A stretch of 64,000 nt of DNA, from contig CM066310.1 in NCBI GenBank assembly GCA_033807695.1, forward strand, positions 1,178,001-1,242,000, read 5' to 3'. The notes under the pieces were generated by a model that saw only the letters and a program-made list of their open reading frames with translations, was not told the DNA's origin and searched no databases. This stretch comes from Daedaleopsis sinensis. Lineage: Eukaryota > Basidiomycota > Agaricomycetes > Polyporales > Polyporaceae. Shown piece after piece: positions 31,364 through 42,900 of this stretch (within the stretch, counting starts at the first letter, position 1; the number at the start of each line of letters is the position of its first letter). Both the position numbers and the translations under genes were made by a program.

Positions 31364-32871
31364 ACATGTCTACTCCCTCTGTATCACGGATGATGGTGGC
31401 TCCAAACACCGTTGACGTACCTTCAGAACTGTCGACCTAAACCAGGCCGACAAATTAGCATCCCTGCAGGACGACACTCTGGCTACAAATGAGTGCCACT
31501 GCGGTGAGCACCTGCCCTTTTCAGTCAACACTGAAGGTGAAGACGACCTGTCTCCTGTTAACCGGAAAGCAAAGCATGTTTGGCAAGACCAGTGTGCTGA
31601 GGTATGCTCATACTATTGTGATGATGACATCTCTCGTGCAGTGCTGACTTGACATGTTTAGAACAAGTTAAAATCCTGGCTACCTCTACGTCAACAATAT
31701 GTCAACGAGACCATACACTTTGAGGGCCGTGGGGGGGTGAGGCAGAGTATCGAAGAAACTGTAGGCAGGCTGTTTGTGTGTGCCCACTGCATGTTCCAGA
31801 GCCACCTATGTCTGCCATGCCATCACATACAGGTATGAATCTCCTGTCTTTATCACTTGTAGATGTCACTCAACATTAGTGTTGCTGAAGGACCTAGGCC
31901 TAGTGATCCCACTAGGCCATGGAGGTCTTGCATGCCCAAATCCTACCGAAGAATGCTCCCTTGTTGTCTACACTCTGAAAGGTATCCACACCATCACCAT
32001 CACCTTCTACCAATGCCACATCTCGGGCAAAGGCGTGTTCTGGCAATACCTCATGTTTGGCTGGTTTCCTGTGACAATCCATCGCCCATTGACTGTCTTT
32101 ATGTTCTGCATCCTTGACAAATTTCAAGAGCTAAATCTCGCTGGCAAGATCAACTTGAACAACTACTGCAAAGGGCTCAAGCAGTTGACTGACAACTCAG
32201 GCATGGAAAAGTAGCTAGTAAGTACAGGTTATCTTCCGAGGTCATACTTGTTCTCATCTGTCTACAGAGCCAATACAAACAGTTTTCCCATTGCATCCAA
32301 CTCTGGTGCCATATCAAATTGTTGTGCTGGATGCGGTCACAATCCTCAAGGGGTGGCTTGTGTCTCCCAGAGAACTAGCTGTTGAGTGCCTTGCATGCCC
32401 ACACCTGAGAAAGAATCTTCCGGAGGATTGGGAAGCGCCTCCAGCTGGAGTAAAGTATGTTTCTCTTTATCTGATTTCATCACCACCACTAACCGTGACA
32501 TTTGCAGGTGGCTGTACACACTGTTCCTGATGATCAACATGAATTTCTGTGCTCGATGCAAAGATTGTGGCTTTGATGGGTGGTCATATTATGTCGAGAG
32601 CAGTGGATACATGGCCCATGTGAACAAACACATACACCTTCGCTGCTGCTCATGTGGGTGTCAACTAACTGCGTTTATGTGCAGAACATGATGTGATCGT
32701 CAAGGCAAACCTCCGGAAGGAGGGATATATTGCTTCCGGGGTCAGCACTGTTCTATGTGCTCGCCATGCCCTTGTTAGGAGGGCAGGAGCAGGTGATCTC
32801 CAACCCGGCAAGGGGCACGTTGTGACCAGTGTTCTTACTTGATGCATGCTGTGTTCATCTCATATATTGGA
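31364..32871 (+). pseudogene. KDZ transposase, N-terminal part, truncated by copia
   Basis: Exons from ATG 31364 (MSTPSVSRMM) encode the CxC2-like cysteine cluster that precedes KDZ (Kyakuja-Dileera-Zisupton) transposase domains: NKLKSWLPLRQQYVNE, VCAHCMFQSHLCLPCHH, LVLLKDLGLVIPLGHGG, GIHTITITFYQCH and LKQLTDNSG. Further exons (32386-32680) give VECLACPHLRKNLPEDW and RWLYTLFLMINMNFC; the next block reads STVLCARHALVRRAGAGDLQ. A TGA lies in this last frame near 32840, and the sequence stops being KDZ-like at 32871, where the copia LTR begins, so the catalytic half is missing here. KDZ elements are known to co-expand with TET/JBP genes in Agaricomycetes, and a TET/JBP-like gene lies upstream. 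Confidence 0.75.
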
Positions 32872-32904
32872 TATAGAACGAGAGTCATCGCACCGAGTTC
32901 AACA
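32872..32904 (-). repeat. Truncated 3' LTR of the copia element
   Basis: It reads TGTTGAACTCGGTGCGATGA and on to TCGTTCTA, matching the solo LTR at 36631-37033 with one difference in 31 nt, then diverges at 32871. Confidence 0.7.
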
Positions 32905-32920
32905 CACCCCCCCTGACTCG

Positions 32921-35900
32921 TCAAGTCTGCAATCCGAGCATCCTCACCATGTCCAGCACTTTGGGCTTGCACAGAGACTTTGTGAGGATGTCTGCTGGCA
33001 TGTCCAACGTGCGCAGATGCACAATCTCGATGTGTCCCTTCGCTACTTCATCCCGGAGCCAGTAAAAGCGCAAATCAAGGTGCTTCATGCGACCGTGCTC
33101 CGGGTTTTTCGCAACAGAGAGTGCAGAGAGATTGTCGATCCGCAGCTTCGACGCAGCAGAGACATTGTACCCAAACTCCGTGAGGAGATTGCGCAGCCAG
33201 AGCACCTCCTGGCCAGCAGCAACTGCAGCGACAAACTCTGCCTCTGTGGTAGACAGCACAACAATCGTCTGCAGGCAACTGGACCAAGAAATCGCACCAG
33301 TGCCCATCTTGATCACATAGCCAGAGATATGGAGCGACCAGTGTCAGGGCAGCCAGTGTGGTCTGTGTCGGTGTAGGAGGTGAAGAGCTCGTTCTCGGGC
33401 GATGGGGAGTAGGTGAGCTTGTAGTCGAGGGTCCCCTTGATGTACCGGAAGAGGTGCTTGACCGCCTTCCAGTGTGCCATGCCAGGGTTCTTCGAAAAGT
33501 GAGCAAGGTTGCCAACAGTGTGTGCGATGTCGGGACGTGTGGCAACAGCGAGGTAGAAGAGGGAGCCAACCGCTTGGTTGTAGGGGATGTCCTGCATCGC
33601 ACGCACGTCCGCAGGAGTGGAGGGAGCTATCTCTGCACTGAGACAGAGGCCAGGGTCCATTGGTGTGCCTACAGGATCACAGTCTGCGAAGCCATAACAT
33701 TCGAGGATATCGAGAGCGTACTGGTGCTGCGAGATGGAGAGAGAGCGCTTCGACCGGTCGCGTTCAATCTTGACACCGAGCAGCCAGGACGTCGGCCCAA
33801 GGTCACGGAGCTTGAAGCGCGCACTGAGGTCATCCTTAACGCGCTGGATAGTGGTCTTGGATATCCCTGCAATGGTGATGTCGTCTGCTTGAGGCCGTAG
33901 AGCGACTTGCGCAGACGCCACACCCACTCGGGGGACTTCTCGACAAAACCATCAGGCTGCTGCATGTAGACCTCTTCCTGCAGCTCGCCGTTCAGGTATG
34001 CAGAAGAGATGTCCACAGACTCGAGCTCGAGGTCCTCCAACGCAGCAATAGCAAGGATTGCGCGAATGGAGGCCCACTTGGACGTTGGGGCAAAGGTCTC
34101 GTTGTAGTCGAAGCCAGGGCACTGTCCAAAACCCTTCGCGACTAGACGGCCCTTGTAACGCTCGATTGAACCGTCCGCATTGCGCTTGACCCGGAAGACC
34201 CAGCGAGAGCCAATGGCTTTTCGACCAGGGGGCAGCTGCACGAGCTGGAACGTCCCGTTCTCAACGAGCGACTGGATCTCGTCCTGGGCAGCCTTCAGCC
34301 ACTTGTCCTGCTCGTCCGGGGGCAGACACATGACGTCGGACATGGAGCGAGGCTCCCCGAGGTGTTCCTGCTCTGCTTTCGACGCATGCTCGATGCAGCA
34401 CTCGAAAGCGAAGGCCAGTGCGTCGTCATGCGAGAGGAAGTCGTCGCGCTGCTCCGTGTAGACGTCCTCGATGCCAGCGAGCATTGCAGCGAACGAGCAC
34501 GCAAACACATCCTCGTGGTCACCAGACAGGAGGTCTAGTTCGTCATCAGAGGACGTCGGAGTAGGAGGACGAGCTGGGGCTCTACGTGCAGGCACAGGGG
34601 GAGGAGCTGGATCGACAGGCTCAGAAGCAAGAGGATCGGGTGAAGGAGAGTGCGGCTGCGGAGTGTTGTCTCGCTCAGAGGGCTCAGGCGTCGACGCAGG
34701 AGACTGTGAAGCGATGCGAAGACGTTGGGGGACCCGGTTCTGGCGTTCGAGTTCCTGGTTGTTCAGCGAGCCGTTGTAGCGCGTCGAGCGAGAGGGGAGC
34801 TTGCGAGCGAGCGCAGGGTAGGGCCTGAAGCCGCCATGACGTCAGCTTGCTTGTGCGCAGATGGGCGAGCGAGGGGAGCTGGGTCAGACGGAGGAGCTGG
34901 CGCAGCGCGCGCAGGAGGTGCAGGAGGCACAGGAGGCGCAGCGGGAGGTGCTGGAGGTGCAGGATCATCGTCGTCGTCACCCCCCTTGATCATGCAGCTC
35001 TGGCAGATCGGGGACACCCTCCAGCCGGTCTTCTGCATCGTTGGGTGCTCCAGGAACGTCGACGTCGTCGAGAGGGACTCCAAACACGTTGATGAATGGC
35101 GAGTTGCCAGGGAAGCAGCGTTCGTCAAAGACAGCATGTGAGGAGATGAGGAATTTCTTCGCAGCAGGATCCCAAAAGCGCCACACCTTCGTGCCCTCCG
35201 GATAGCCAACAAAGATGCACTTGCGCGTGTGAGGCTGCAGCGCCTTGCGGTCCTTCTTGCGTACCAGAACGTAGGCCAGCCAGCCAAAAACGAAGTAGGA
35301 CACATCTGGTTTGCACCTGTCCCCCTTCCACACTGTCCAGGGAATGCCTCCGTTGAGCGCAGAGGTGGGATGCGATTGCGAGTGTGGACAAGTGTCGAGA
35401 CTGCGAGACCCCAGAACGACGGAGGAAGCTTCAACTGCGCGAGGAGAGCAGTAGCCCCCTCTGCAATCGCGCGATTTGCGCGTTCTGCAACACCGTTCTG
35501 ATGTGGTTCGTCCGGCTCCGTGTGCTGCCGCTGTATCCCGTGCTGAACGCAGAAGTCGGTGTACACCTTGCCCATGTACTCGCCGCCCTTGTCGTCGCGC
35601 GTAGCCTTGATCTTGAGACCGAGGCAGTTCTCTGCGTACACCTTGTACGACTGGAACGCAGCGAACGCATCGCTCTTGCGCTTGAGGTACGCAATTGCCC
35701 AGAAACGCGAAGCGTCGCAGACAAAGATCATCCAGTAACCGTAGCCCTCTGGTGTCGCAACCGGGAGGGGTCCAATGCGAGTGGACTTCCTGGATGCGAA
35801 GCGAGGGATAGGGTGGCGGTTGAGCTTTCCGGCAAGGCAGGGCTCGCAGATGGAGTCTGGCTGACGCTTCGAGCAGATGCTGATGCCCGAAACGAGTCCC

Positions 35901-36625
35901 TTGCAAATGACTGCGCGCAGGTCGTCGAGATTGACGTGCGAGGAGCGTTGGTGCCAAAGTGCGAGGTCCTCTTCGCAGGTAGAGGCCGCAGAGAGCGCAT
36001 TCTTTGACTGGGGGAGAGTGCGACCAGACAGGTAGCCAATGTTGTGCTCGTTCACCAAGGCTTTGAAGCGCAGCTTCCCCTGGGTGTAGAAGAGGACGCG
36101 CTCGCCCTCCAGCTGGACAGAGTAGCCCTTCTCGTGCGTAAGGTGGAAGACGGACAGTAGATTGTTGGCGAGCTCAGGAACGTGTAGTACATCGTGGAAA
36201 ACGACAGCAGGCAGTACAACCCCCTTCCTCTCCGCCAGTTGAAACACCACCGACCCGAGCCCAGCAGAGTGGATGATGTGCGAGTTGGCGAGGCGAACGG
36301 GGATGACGTGTGGTGAGTACGAGCAAAACCAGTGGCGGTGGGGGGTCATGTGTGCAGAAGCACCTGTGTTGGTGTTCCAGTTAGCTGCTGCCAGCGTAGA
36401 GAGCCACGAAGTGCGATTCGAGGAGGACAGGAGAGCGTAGGCGCAACCAGCACTCACAGTAGCCACACCAGCGGACTCCGTGGACGTCTGCTGGACGTCC
36501 TTCGAGGCCTCGGACATGGTGTCCTTCCGCTTCGGCTTCTGGGAGCGGAATTGAGCACGTTCGACGGCCTTCTCCTTCGCCTTTGTGCTGGTGTTGTGAC
36601 GCGCGAAGCACTCGCTCTCCGGGTG
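32921..36625 (-). pseudogene. Copia pol (protease, integrase, RT, RNase H), broken
   Basis: From the 5' end it has WNTNTGASAHMTPH (protease D-T-G-A), the GAG-pre-integrase stretch LALWHQRSSHVNLDDLRAVI with the cysteine pair ICEPCLAGK, and the integrase core with VCDAS, TRDDKGGEY and GVAERANRAI (the D, D and E residues). A frameshift follows near 35345, after which KCIFVGYPEGTKVWRFWD is in another frame. The reverse transcriptase starts normally (GSRWVFRVKRNADGSIERYK, VDISSAYLNGEL) but jumps from SLYGLKQ straight to DDITIAG near 33888, deleting the segment before the catalytic Asp pair and changing frame. Another frameshift lies at about 33316 before the RNase H (LSTTEAEFVAAV, ADILTKSLCKPK). 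Confidence 0.88.
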
Positions 36626-36630
36626 ACCGG

Positions 36631-37033
36631 ACTGTTGGCTGCAGCGGGCCTCAGAGCGATCACAATGGCCTAAGTCGAGCTCTGTGAAGTCTATATTGAA
36701 GATATAACGAAGATACACACCCAAGTCGAGCTCTGTGAAGTCTAAGGACTCCAGAGCTCGACACAACGGTCTATCTACGTGTGCGCTAGCCCGTGGAAAA
36801 GACCTGTACAGTTCTACAGCCACCCAGCGCTGAAATTCAACAAAAGAAGTGCTGGGAGAAAATGCGGTGCTGAAAAGATAAATAAGGCAACACAAAAGTC
36901 CGATAACTCCGGACGACGCAATGGCGCCGACACCGCAATGCGAGCGTCCGTGGAATGCATGGTAAGTAACCTACAGTAAAAAGTGCGGCTTGAACGGGGC
37001 ACTAGAACGAGAGTTATCGCACCGAGTTCAACA
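36631..37033 (-). repeat. Solo LTR 1 of a copia family, inside the copia element
   Basis: This 403-bp LTR reads TGTTGAACTCGG ... CTGCAGCCAACA on the minus strand, with the canonical TG...CA ends. It is flanked by a perfect 5-bp target-site duplication CGGAC (36626-36630 and 37034-37038, plus strand). It sits exactly inside the gag zinc knuckle of the host element: ECTFCGMS lies upstream and GHPESEC downstream. It is nearly identical to the solo LTR at 45272-45663. Confidence 0.92.
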
Positions 37034-37038
37034 CGGAC

Positions 37039-37690
37039 ATGCCGCAGAACGTGCACTCGACGGAGGAGGCGGCGTTGGAGAGGACGGAAGTCGACAACCG
37101 GTTGGTTTTCGGGTGTGATGAACGTGTCCTGCAACTTCTCCCAGGTCAGGGAGTCATCGAGGAGCAGTGTTTGCCTCAGAGCAGTGTACTCTGCAGGCAT
37201 CGCACGGATGATAGTCATCAGAACGAGCTCATTGTCGAGTTGTGCGATGCCAAACCCCGGGGGTCGAAGGGACTTCATGTCGGACTTCACCTGCAAAGCC
37301 CGGGTGGCGAGGGAGGATAGGGATTCGTCATCGGCTTTTTGGAGGCTCAGGAGCGTGTTGTAGGTGTTAAAACACGTACCTGGACATTTCTGCATGTGCA
37401 CGGCCTCCAACTTCACCCACATTGCAGCAGGATGGTCCGGATGGACTCCAGATGCATGTGCTGCGCCCTCTCCACACGACAAATATCCCCTACTCCATTG
37501 TCAAAATCGTGCAGATCGCGATGTTCTCCGGTGTCCAGCGGTGCGACGAAGGAAAGGCCTGGTCTCAGTGCGCACGATGCGAAGACAACCAAGGGTGCGA
37601 AGCCTAGCCTCCATGTCGAGCTTCCATTACTGGTAGTTGCGATTGGAGAGCTTCGCGAAGGTTGGGGCGCCCGGCGACTGGTCAAAGGCG
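37039..37690 (-). pseudogene. Copia gag, broken
   Basis: Fragments in different frames read WKLDMEARLRTLG (start of the gag core), PAAMWVKLEAVH, NTYNTLLSLQKADDESLSSL, LVLMTIIRAMPAEYTALRQT and SLTWEKLQDTFITPE, the usual order of a copia (UBN2-like) gag. The first half of the CCHC zinc knuckle lies at about 37040-37062; the second half is on the far side of solo LTR 1. A stop codon near 37625 and at least two frameshifts are present. Confidence 0.75.
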
Positions 37691-37999
37691 GGAGTCGAAC
37701 GGAACAAACGGCGTCGAGTTATCACGAAAAGATGCGAGGGATGGAGATGCTGGAGGAAGAGTACAGCAGGTCGTACCAGAAGGCACCATCCAAGGATGAG
37801 GATGCAGCAAAGAAGGACAGGAGTGGGATCACGATGGGACTGCATGGTCATCTCAGGTACGTGACCACCTTCATGTGACTTATGCTCTGCCGTTTGCATC
37901 CCCAGTCCCGATGCTCATGCACATATGCCTGATGGCTTACATGGGTCCCACGTCGCTGCTGCAACGAGCAAGACACACACTAAGTTGTCTGAGGTATGT

Positions 38000-38470
38000 C
38001 CCATGTCCCCGCAGCTCTGTCTGGTGATGACCGACTCAACACACCCGACAGAGTCGCACCAACACCTTCCACCGACGAGATTGCGCGTTACCTCGCAACA
38101 CCTACAGAGGACACAAATGACGACTGAGCGTGCACCTCTACCCCACGTTGTCACGCATGGCCCGTGACTTCCTCTCAGTCCTGGGTAAGCTACATGCCTC
38201 GCTCGTAGCCCAGTCATTCTATCTAACTTACTATCATTACCCAGGAACTTCTGTAGATGTTGAAAAGGGTGTTCAGCCGCGGACGGCACATGATCTCGTA
38301 CCTCCGCAGTCACCTGAGTGCGCAGAGCTCTGCTCTGCGTGGGTGCATGGTCTCACCTCGATCTCATTGAGTCTTCGGACACTAAGGCCCTCTCCAAGCT
38401 ACCGGTCATCACTAACGATCAATCCGAGGACAAAGGATGGGATCGCATCTCACTCGTAGCCTGCTACGTA
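38000..38470 (+). pseudogene. hAT transposase C-terminal relic
   Basis: Frames spread over this stretch give STDEIARYLATPTEDTND, SRMARDFLSVL, TSVDVEK and, in another frame, VFSRGRHMISYLRSHLSAQS. This is the order of the hAT C-terminal dimerisation region (W..R...YP.LS.MA.DFLS...SV..ER.FS.GR). Frameshifts and a stop near 38128 show decay. It is separate from the two hAT genes downstream. Confidence 0.65.
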
Positions 38471-38479
38471 CTAGTGTTG

Positions 38480-39600
38480 CCCTGCTGTAAACATATGATC
38501 TATGGACTATGTGACTTCGCTATGTGAGTGTCCTCCAAGTTCATTGATAGCCCTATCTGAATGCAGCCATGCTAGCCTGAGCACGTGAGACGACACCGGC
38601 AGTGTTCTACAGGCTGCAATGAAGTTTTCAATTACTCTGTTTTGTACTCTCCTCATCACAGTCATGGCTCTCCCACTGCGCACTACCCCTATCTATCTGT
38701 CCGACCTGGACGTACAGCTCGCTCTGAAGCCGCATCAAGGCTCATCTGAGAGCATACCCATCCGGGTAGAGCTACTCTGTGATACCTGGCAAGGTCTTGG
38801 CAGTCCGCAGCCGCTCCAGAAGCAGATGCAGGTCTATACCATCAGTTTTCAAGTTGCACAGGACAGTGATGCCTACGAAGTATGTTCGCTCTATCACATG
38901 TCCTATGAACTGACACACTGAAGGCTTCTCATTAGCCATGTACTCTACATGCATCCTCAGCCACGGTGTACTCTCTCACCCTCGGAAACACTGTCACTCA
39001 TGGTGATCAGCTTACACCATGGGAGCTTGACCTGTAGAACACGATTCAGGCTGGGCTAGAGGGAGAAACCGCCCAGAGTGACCTGCTGGAGGCCCCGGGT
39101 GAGGAGGATATCGGGAGATTGGTACATCTTGCACAGAAACAACCTTCTGTAAGTCTCACTCATAGCTTCAGTCATCTCATATTCAAAGTTGTGCATGCCG
39201 AAGATGCACTTGCTTCTTGCCTACAAAAGCATCTCGTCAGATGCCCAAGAGACTAGTGTACAAGTCGCATGAGTCCATGTAAAATGTACATCACTTGGTA
39301 AATTGCCTTTTAAATGATCTGAGTGCAGAACCCATTGTATATTTGCTCAGTTATAGCACTATATGTACTATGTCATCTGCATACCCGTGAGGGTGTGCAT
39401 TACCCACACCCGCAGTCTGGCAAATATACCAGTGCGGTGCGCGTCTCATCAACAGGAAAACTCTCGACTCAAAGCAAGCTGCCAGTGATCAACTACCTCG
39501 CATCATCTACGAGCCGAGAAGCTCCTCCTAAAGTCGTGGGATGCTGCAGCGAAGGGTGGTCAGACTTGTTACAACATTCTAGGTTCCCCATGCATACAGG
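38480..39600. other. Unassigned plus-strand open frames
   Basis: A frame at 38619-38890 begins MKFSITLFCTLLITVMALPL, which looks like a signal peptide by composition, but the rest matches nothing I know. The stretch lies among transposon relics and may be decayed transposase sequence. No repeat boundary is visible. Confidence 0.3.
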
Positions 39601-39900
39601 CATTGATGGGTCATGATGGAGAAACTTGGTTTGTGGTAGAGGCCAATGGTTCCATTCTCGTCTTCAGCCAGTTCGTTAGTTCAACCCCCACGGCAACAAG
39701 CGGGCAGGCAAATCACACTCCATCAGCGGAATATACTTAGCCTGTGAGAATCTACCCCCGCACCTACGCTTCTGTCCCGAAAATATCTACCTCACAGGCC
39801 TCATTCCCCTGGTAAACACGAGCCTACTGCTGATCAGCTGCAACATTTCCTCCGTCCCCTTGTCGACAAGGTGTCTCACCATGGATGGGTGTAGATACCA
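39600..39900 (+). pseudogene. Fragment of a Plavaka/Tnp2-like transposase
   Basis: Frames read DGETWFVVEANGSI, FNPHGNKRAGK, YLACENLPPHLRFCPENIYL and EPTADQLQHFLRPLVDKV. This is the middle of a Tnp2-type transposase (the WFNP-N--AGK ... NLP-ELR--PE ... EP----L---L-P-V-- pattern). At least one frameshift lies near 39820. It ends where the older hAT sequence begins. Confidence 0.6.
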
Positions 39901-39958
39901 TGACAGATATACTCGCCATGCTGGTCCTGGTGTTCAAAGGGCAGTGGACACGGACGAG

Positions 39959-42900
39959 TAGTGATGTGCTGGGCCGGGCTTCGAGCCCGCAAAGCCTGGG
40001 TACCCGGCCCTCCTGAGCCCGGCCCAGCCCGGCCCTTCATTCTCAGTAAGCCTGAGCTGAGCCCTCAAGCCCAGGCTTTTGAGTCCTGTGATATGATTTG
40101 ATGTGAGTGGTGGCTGGGTAGAACTGTAACGTACCGGAGTTTTCAGTGTACAGTACATTGTAGGGTATGTCGCCGAATACCAGTGAGCGCTCTTGATAGA
40201 GTTTGAGTTCTGTCACAACGATGGAACCCTCCGGACGCCGGAAGTGGTCGTCAAACCCTTCGAGCAAATGCAGCTGACCAGGAACTCTCCTCCCACAAAC
40301 GGCTCGCAGAACAATCTAAGCTTGTATCCTATCCTCTGTCATCTACTACTCAGGCTCAACCTGGCTCCGAGTCGGCAAATTGGGTCTCTGGCCGATCTAC
40401 CAGCAGCAGCAAGCCCACTGTCAGCACTCATAACTCGACATTGATACCAGCGGCCGGCACTACTAGTCTCAGCAACCCTTCTGAAGCAAGTGGTGCAAAA
40501 CGTTCAGCGGCTGCTGCATTTGCAGGCTCGGATGGACAGCGTTCAGTAGCGGGAGCATCAGAAGAGGCAGGCGAGGACCAATCACATGGTATGTCCTCAT
40601 CTCGGTTGTTTTATGGCATTCCTGTCGGCTACACACTCGATTCCCCAGAGTCGGACCGGAGCAAAAGGGCCCATCGACTTTCCCCCTCGGTCATTGAGGT
40701 AGAAGATGAGGAAGGGCCGATCTTGCGGCCTCACAGTCCGAACCAATCAAGGCTGCCTGACGGTGCGTCTCACAGGCAGCCGTTCTCTGCGGATTCTCAC
40801 CTGATGGTTATATAATCTTACCATAGACTCGGTACACAACCACACTCGAAAGCCCCAGACCTGGAGGCGATCAAGGCTGTCGATGCCACTGGTCTGCTCA
40901 GAGACATAGAGCTCCTCCATCCGGGCACTGAGTCGTTACAAGTGCGACATGACGACCGGACCGCCGACATCAAAAACTTCTGCTCGGATGTCTATGTAGA
41001 GGATGGCAAGAAATATCGGGATTGCCGTCTATGCCGGTATGTGACCAGTGAAGTTCTGACCTAATCATATTATGCACGACACTATCAGGAAGAAGAAAAC
41101 AAAGTGCCGTCTGGTGGTGGATGTCACCACTATCCGCCGTCACTTCGGAGCATCTCATGAGGTATGTTAGTAGTATATGTTGAACCTCGTCCATGCATAC
41201 TACTAACCGGTTATCGCATTCAGGCAGTGTACCACAAATGGGCAGAGGAGACAGGGTTCATGTCAATGCTCCCCAAGGACAGTGCGGCTCCGCCGCCTTG
41301 CGCAGACCAAGGGTCCTGAGCAGACTCGTCTCGACCCACACATTTGTGACACCTCGGCGCAGGCTGAGCGCGGACCAGGTAGGTGTATAGCGATACTGTT
41401 CCGGCGTTTACGCTAGCCTGAGTATGTCGCTAATGCGACCATGCGACAGCCGCTACAAGCTCTTGAACACCCTTCCTTCGTGAATATGATCAATATTGCC
41501 GCACGAGCGACAGAAGGAGTTCGCATTCCAAATCGTAAGCAGACACGAGCAGCAATCATAGACCTATTTAAGAAGAATCTACGCAAGCTACGGGAATGAT
41601 TGACAGTGCGTTCAGCACGGCAGTATACTATCACACGGCTCTGATAAGGCTCATGTGTTATATTCCAGAGCGACACTGTCTCCGGGATGGTCAATTTAAT
41701 GTGTGACGCGTGGCAAGCTGAAAACATCGACAGTTGCTTCGCCATCACCCGTCATTGGGTGGAGGAGACAGTGAAGGGGATCTGGAAGCTCGCAAGTGCG
41801 CTACTCGGTTTCGTGCGGCTCAACAACGCGCACAATGGCATGCGCTTGGGACAGGCCCTATTCAAGGTCGCGGAACGTGTCGGTATCACACACAAGGTCA
41901 CTAACTCTTTGATCGGCTGCGTCACCACCGTTTCTGACATTCTGGGCACCACAGGTCGGCTATGTTACGTGTGATAATGCGTCCAATAACGCGACAATGA
42001 TGCGCGAGTTTGCGGCTCAAATCGAAAGGAACACTGGCAAGCATTATGATGCAAAGGAACGTCGTGTACGGTCAGTCCATCCGTCCATTCTCTAGCTGTC
42101 TGCGCTGTGACAAATTGTGTATTTCTAGATGCCTCGAACATATCATCAACTTGGCTACACAGGCCCTACTCGACATCTATTCCAAGTCCGAGCACTACGA
42201 TCCAATAGAGCCCGAGGCCGATCTGCATGTCGCACCTGCACCTTGGGCCGGACGTCAGCGAGACGAGGTCGGGCTCATACGGAGTATATGCGTCAAGGTA
42301 AGACTACTCATCCGATTTAAACCTGTGCATGCATATTAACATCTTCGGGATCTGCTCCGTCGTCGCGTTAGGAGCGCTCTTCAGCCAAACGAAAGGAGCT
42401 ATTCAAACACATACAATCTCGACGCATCACAGACAAAGCCCCACGACAGCTACTACTCGATAGTGCGACCCGGTGGTCGTCAACCTACATCATTCTCGAA
42501 CGCGCTGAGTTTCATCACCCCTTCTGGTGTCTTTGAGATCTGATGTCCAAGTCTCAACAGTGCGTTAACAAGTTCGTTATCGCTATGGGCACCGAAGAAA
42601 CCGATCGTGACCGCCGCCAGAAGTTATTTGATCTGCAGCTTTCTGATGAGGAGTGGATGCGCGTCCAGAATCTCCTCAATCTGCTTGCCGTAAGTAATGA
42701 TGTTCTGCGAACAGTGTAATATGTGGTTAACTTATGATACTTATCACGATACTGCGCGCAGCATGCCGACAACGCTCAGCAGTCTTTCTCATCCGACAAC
42801 TACCCAAGTTTACAACATGGGCTCCCGGCACTCGAGGCATTGCACAAAGCGTGGTCTCGTCGTGCAACCCGAGAGAAGTATGCCCCATTTGCTGCGATCG

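Larger units (their letters stand above)
32872..37690 (-). mobile_element. Degenerate Ty1/copia retrotransposon
   Basis: The order on the minus strand is gag (about 37690-37039), then protease/GAG-pre-integrase, integrase, reverse transcriptase and RNase H (to 32921), then a polypurine run (GGGGGGG at 32907-32913) and the start of the 3' LTR. Only the first ~32 nt of that LTR (32904-32872) resemble the solo LTRs of this family; beyond it lies KDZ sequence. No 5' LTR was found. Several frameshifts and an internal deletion mean the element cannot be autonomous. Confidence 0.85.

Noticed and set aside
38619..38921. Secreted protein starting with a signal-peptide-like sequence
   Set aside because: Only one short exon, no family resemblance, and the position among transposon relics makes a real secreted gene unlikely; kept only as unassigned sequence.
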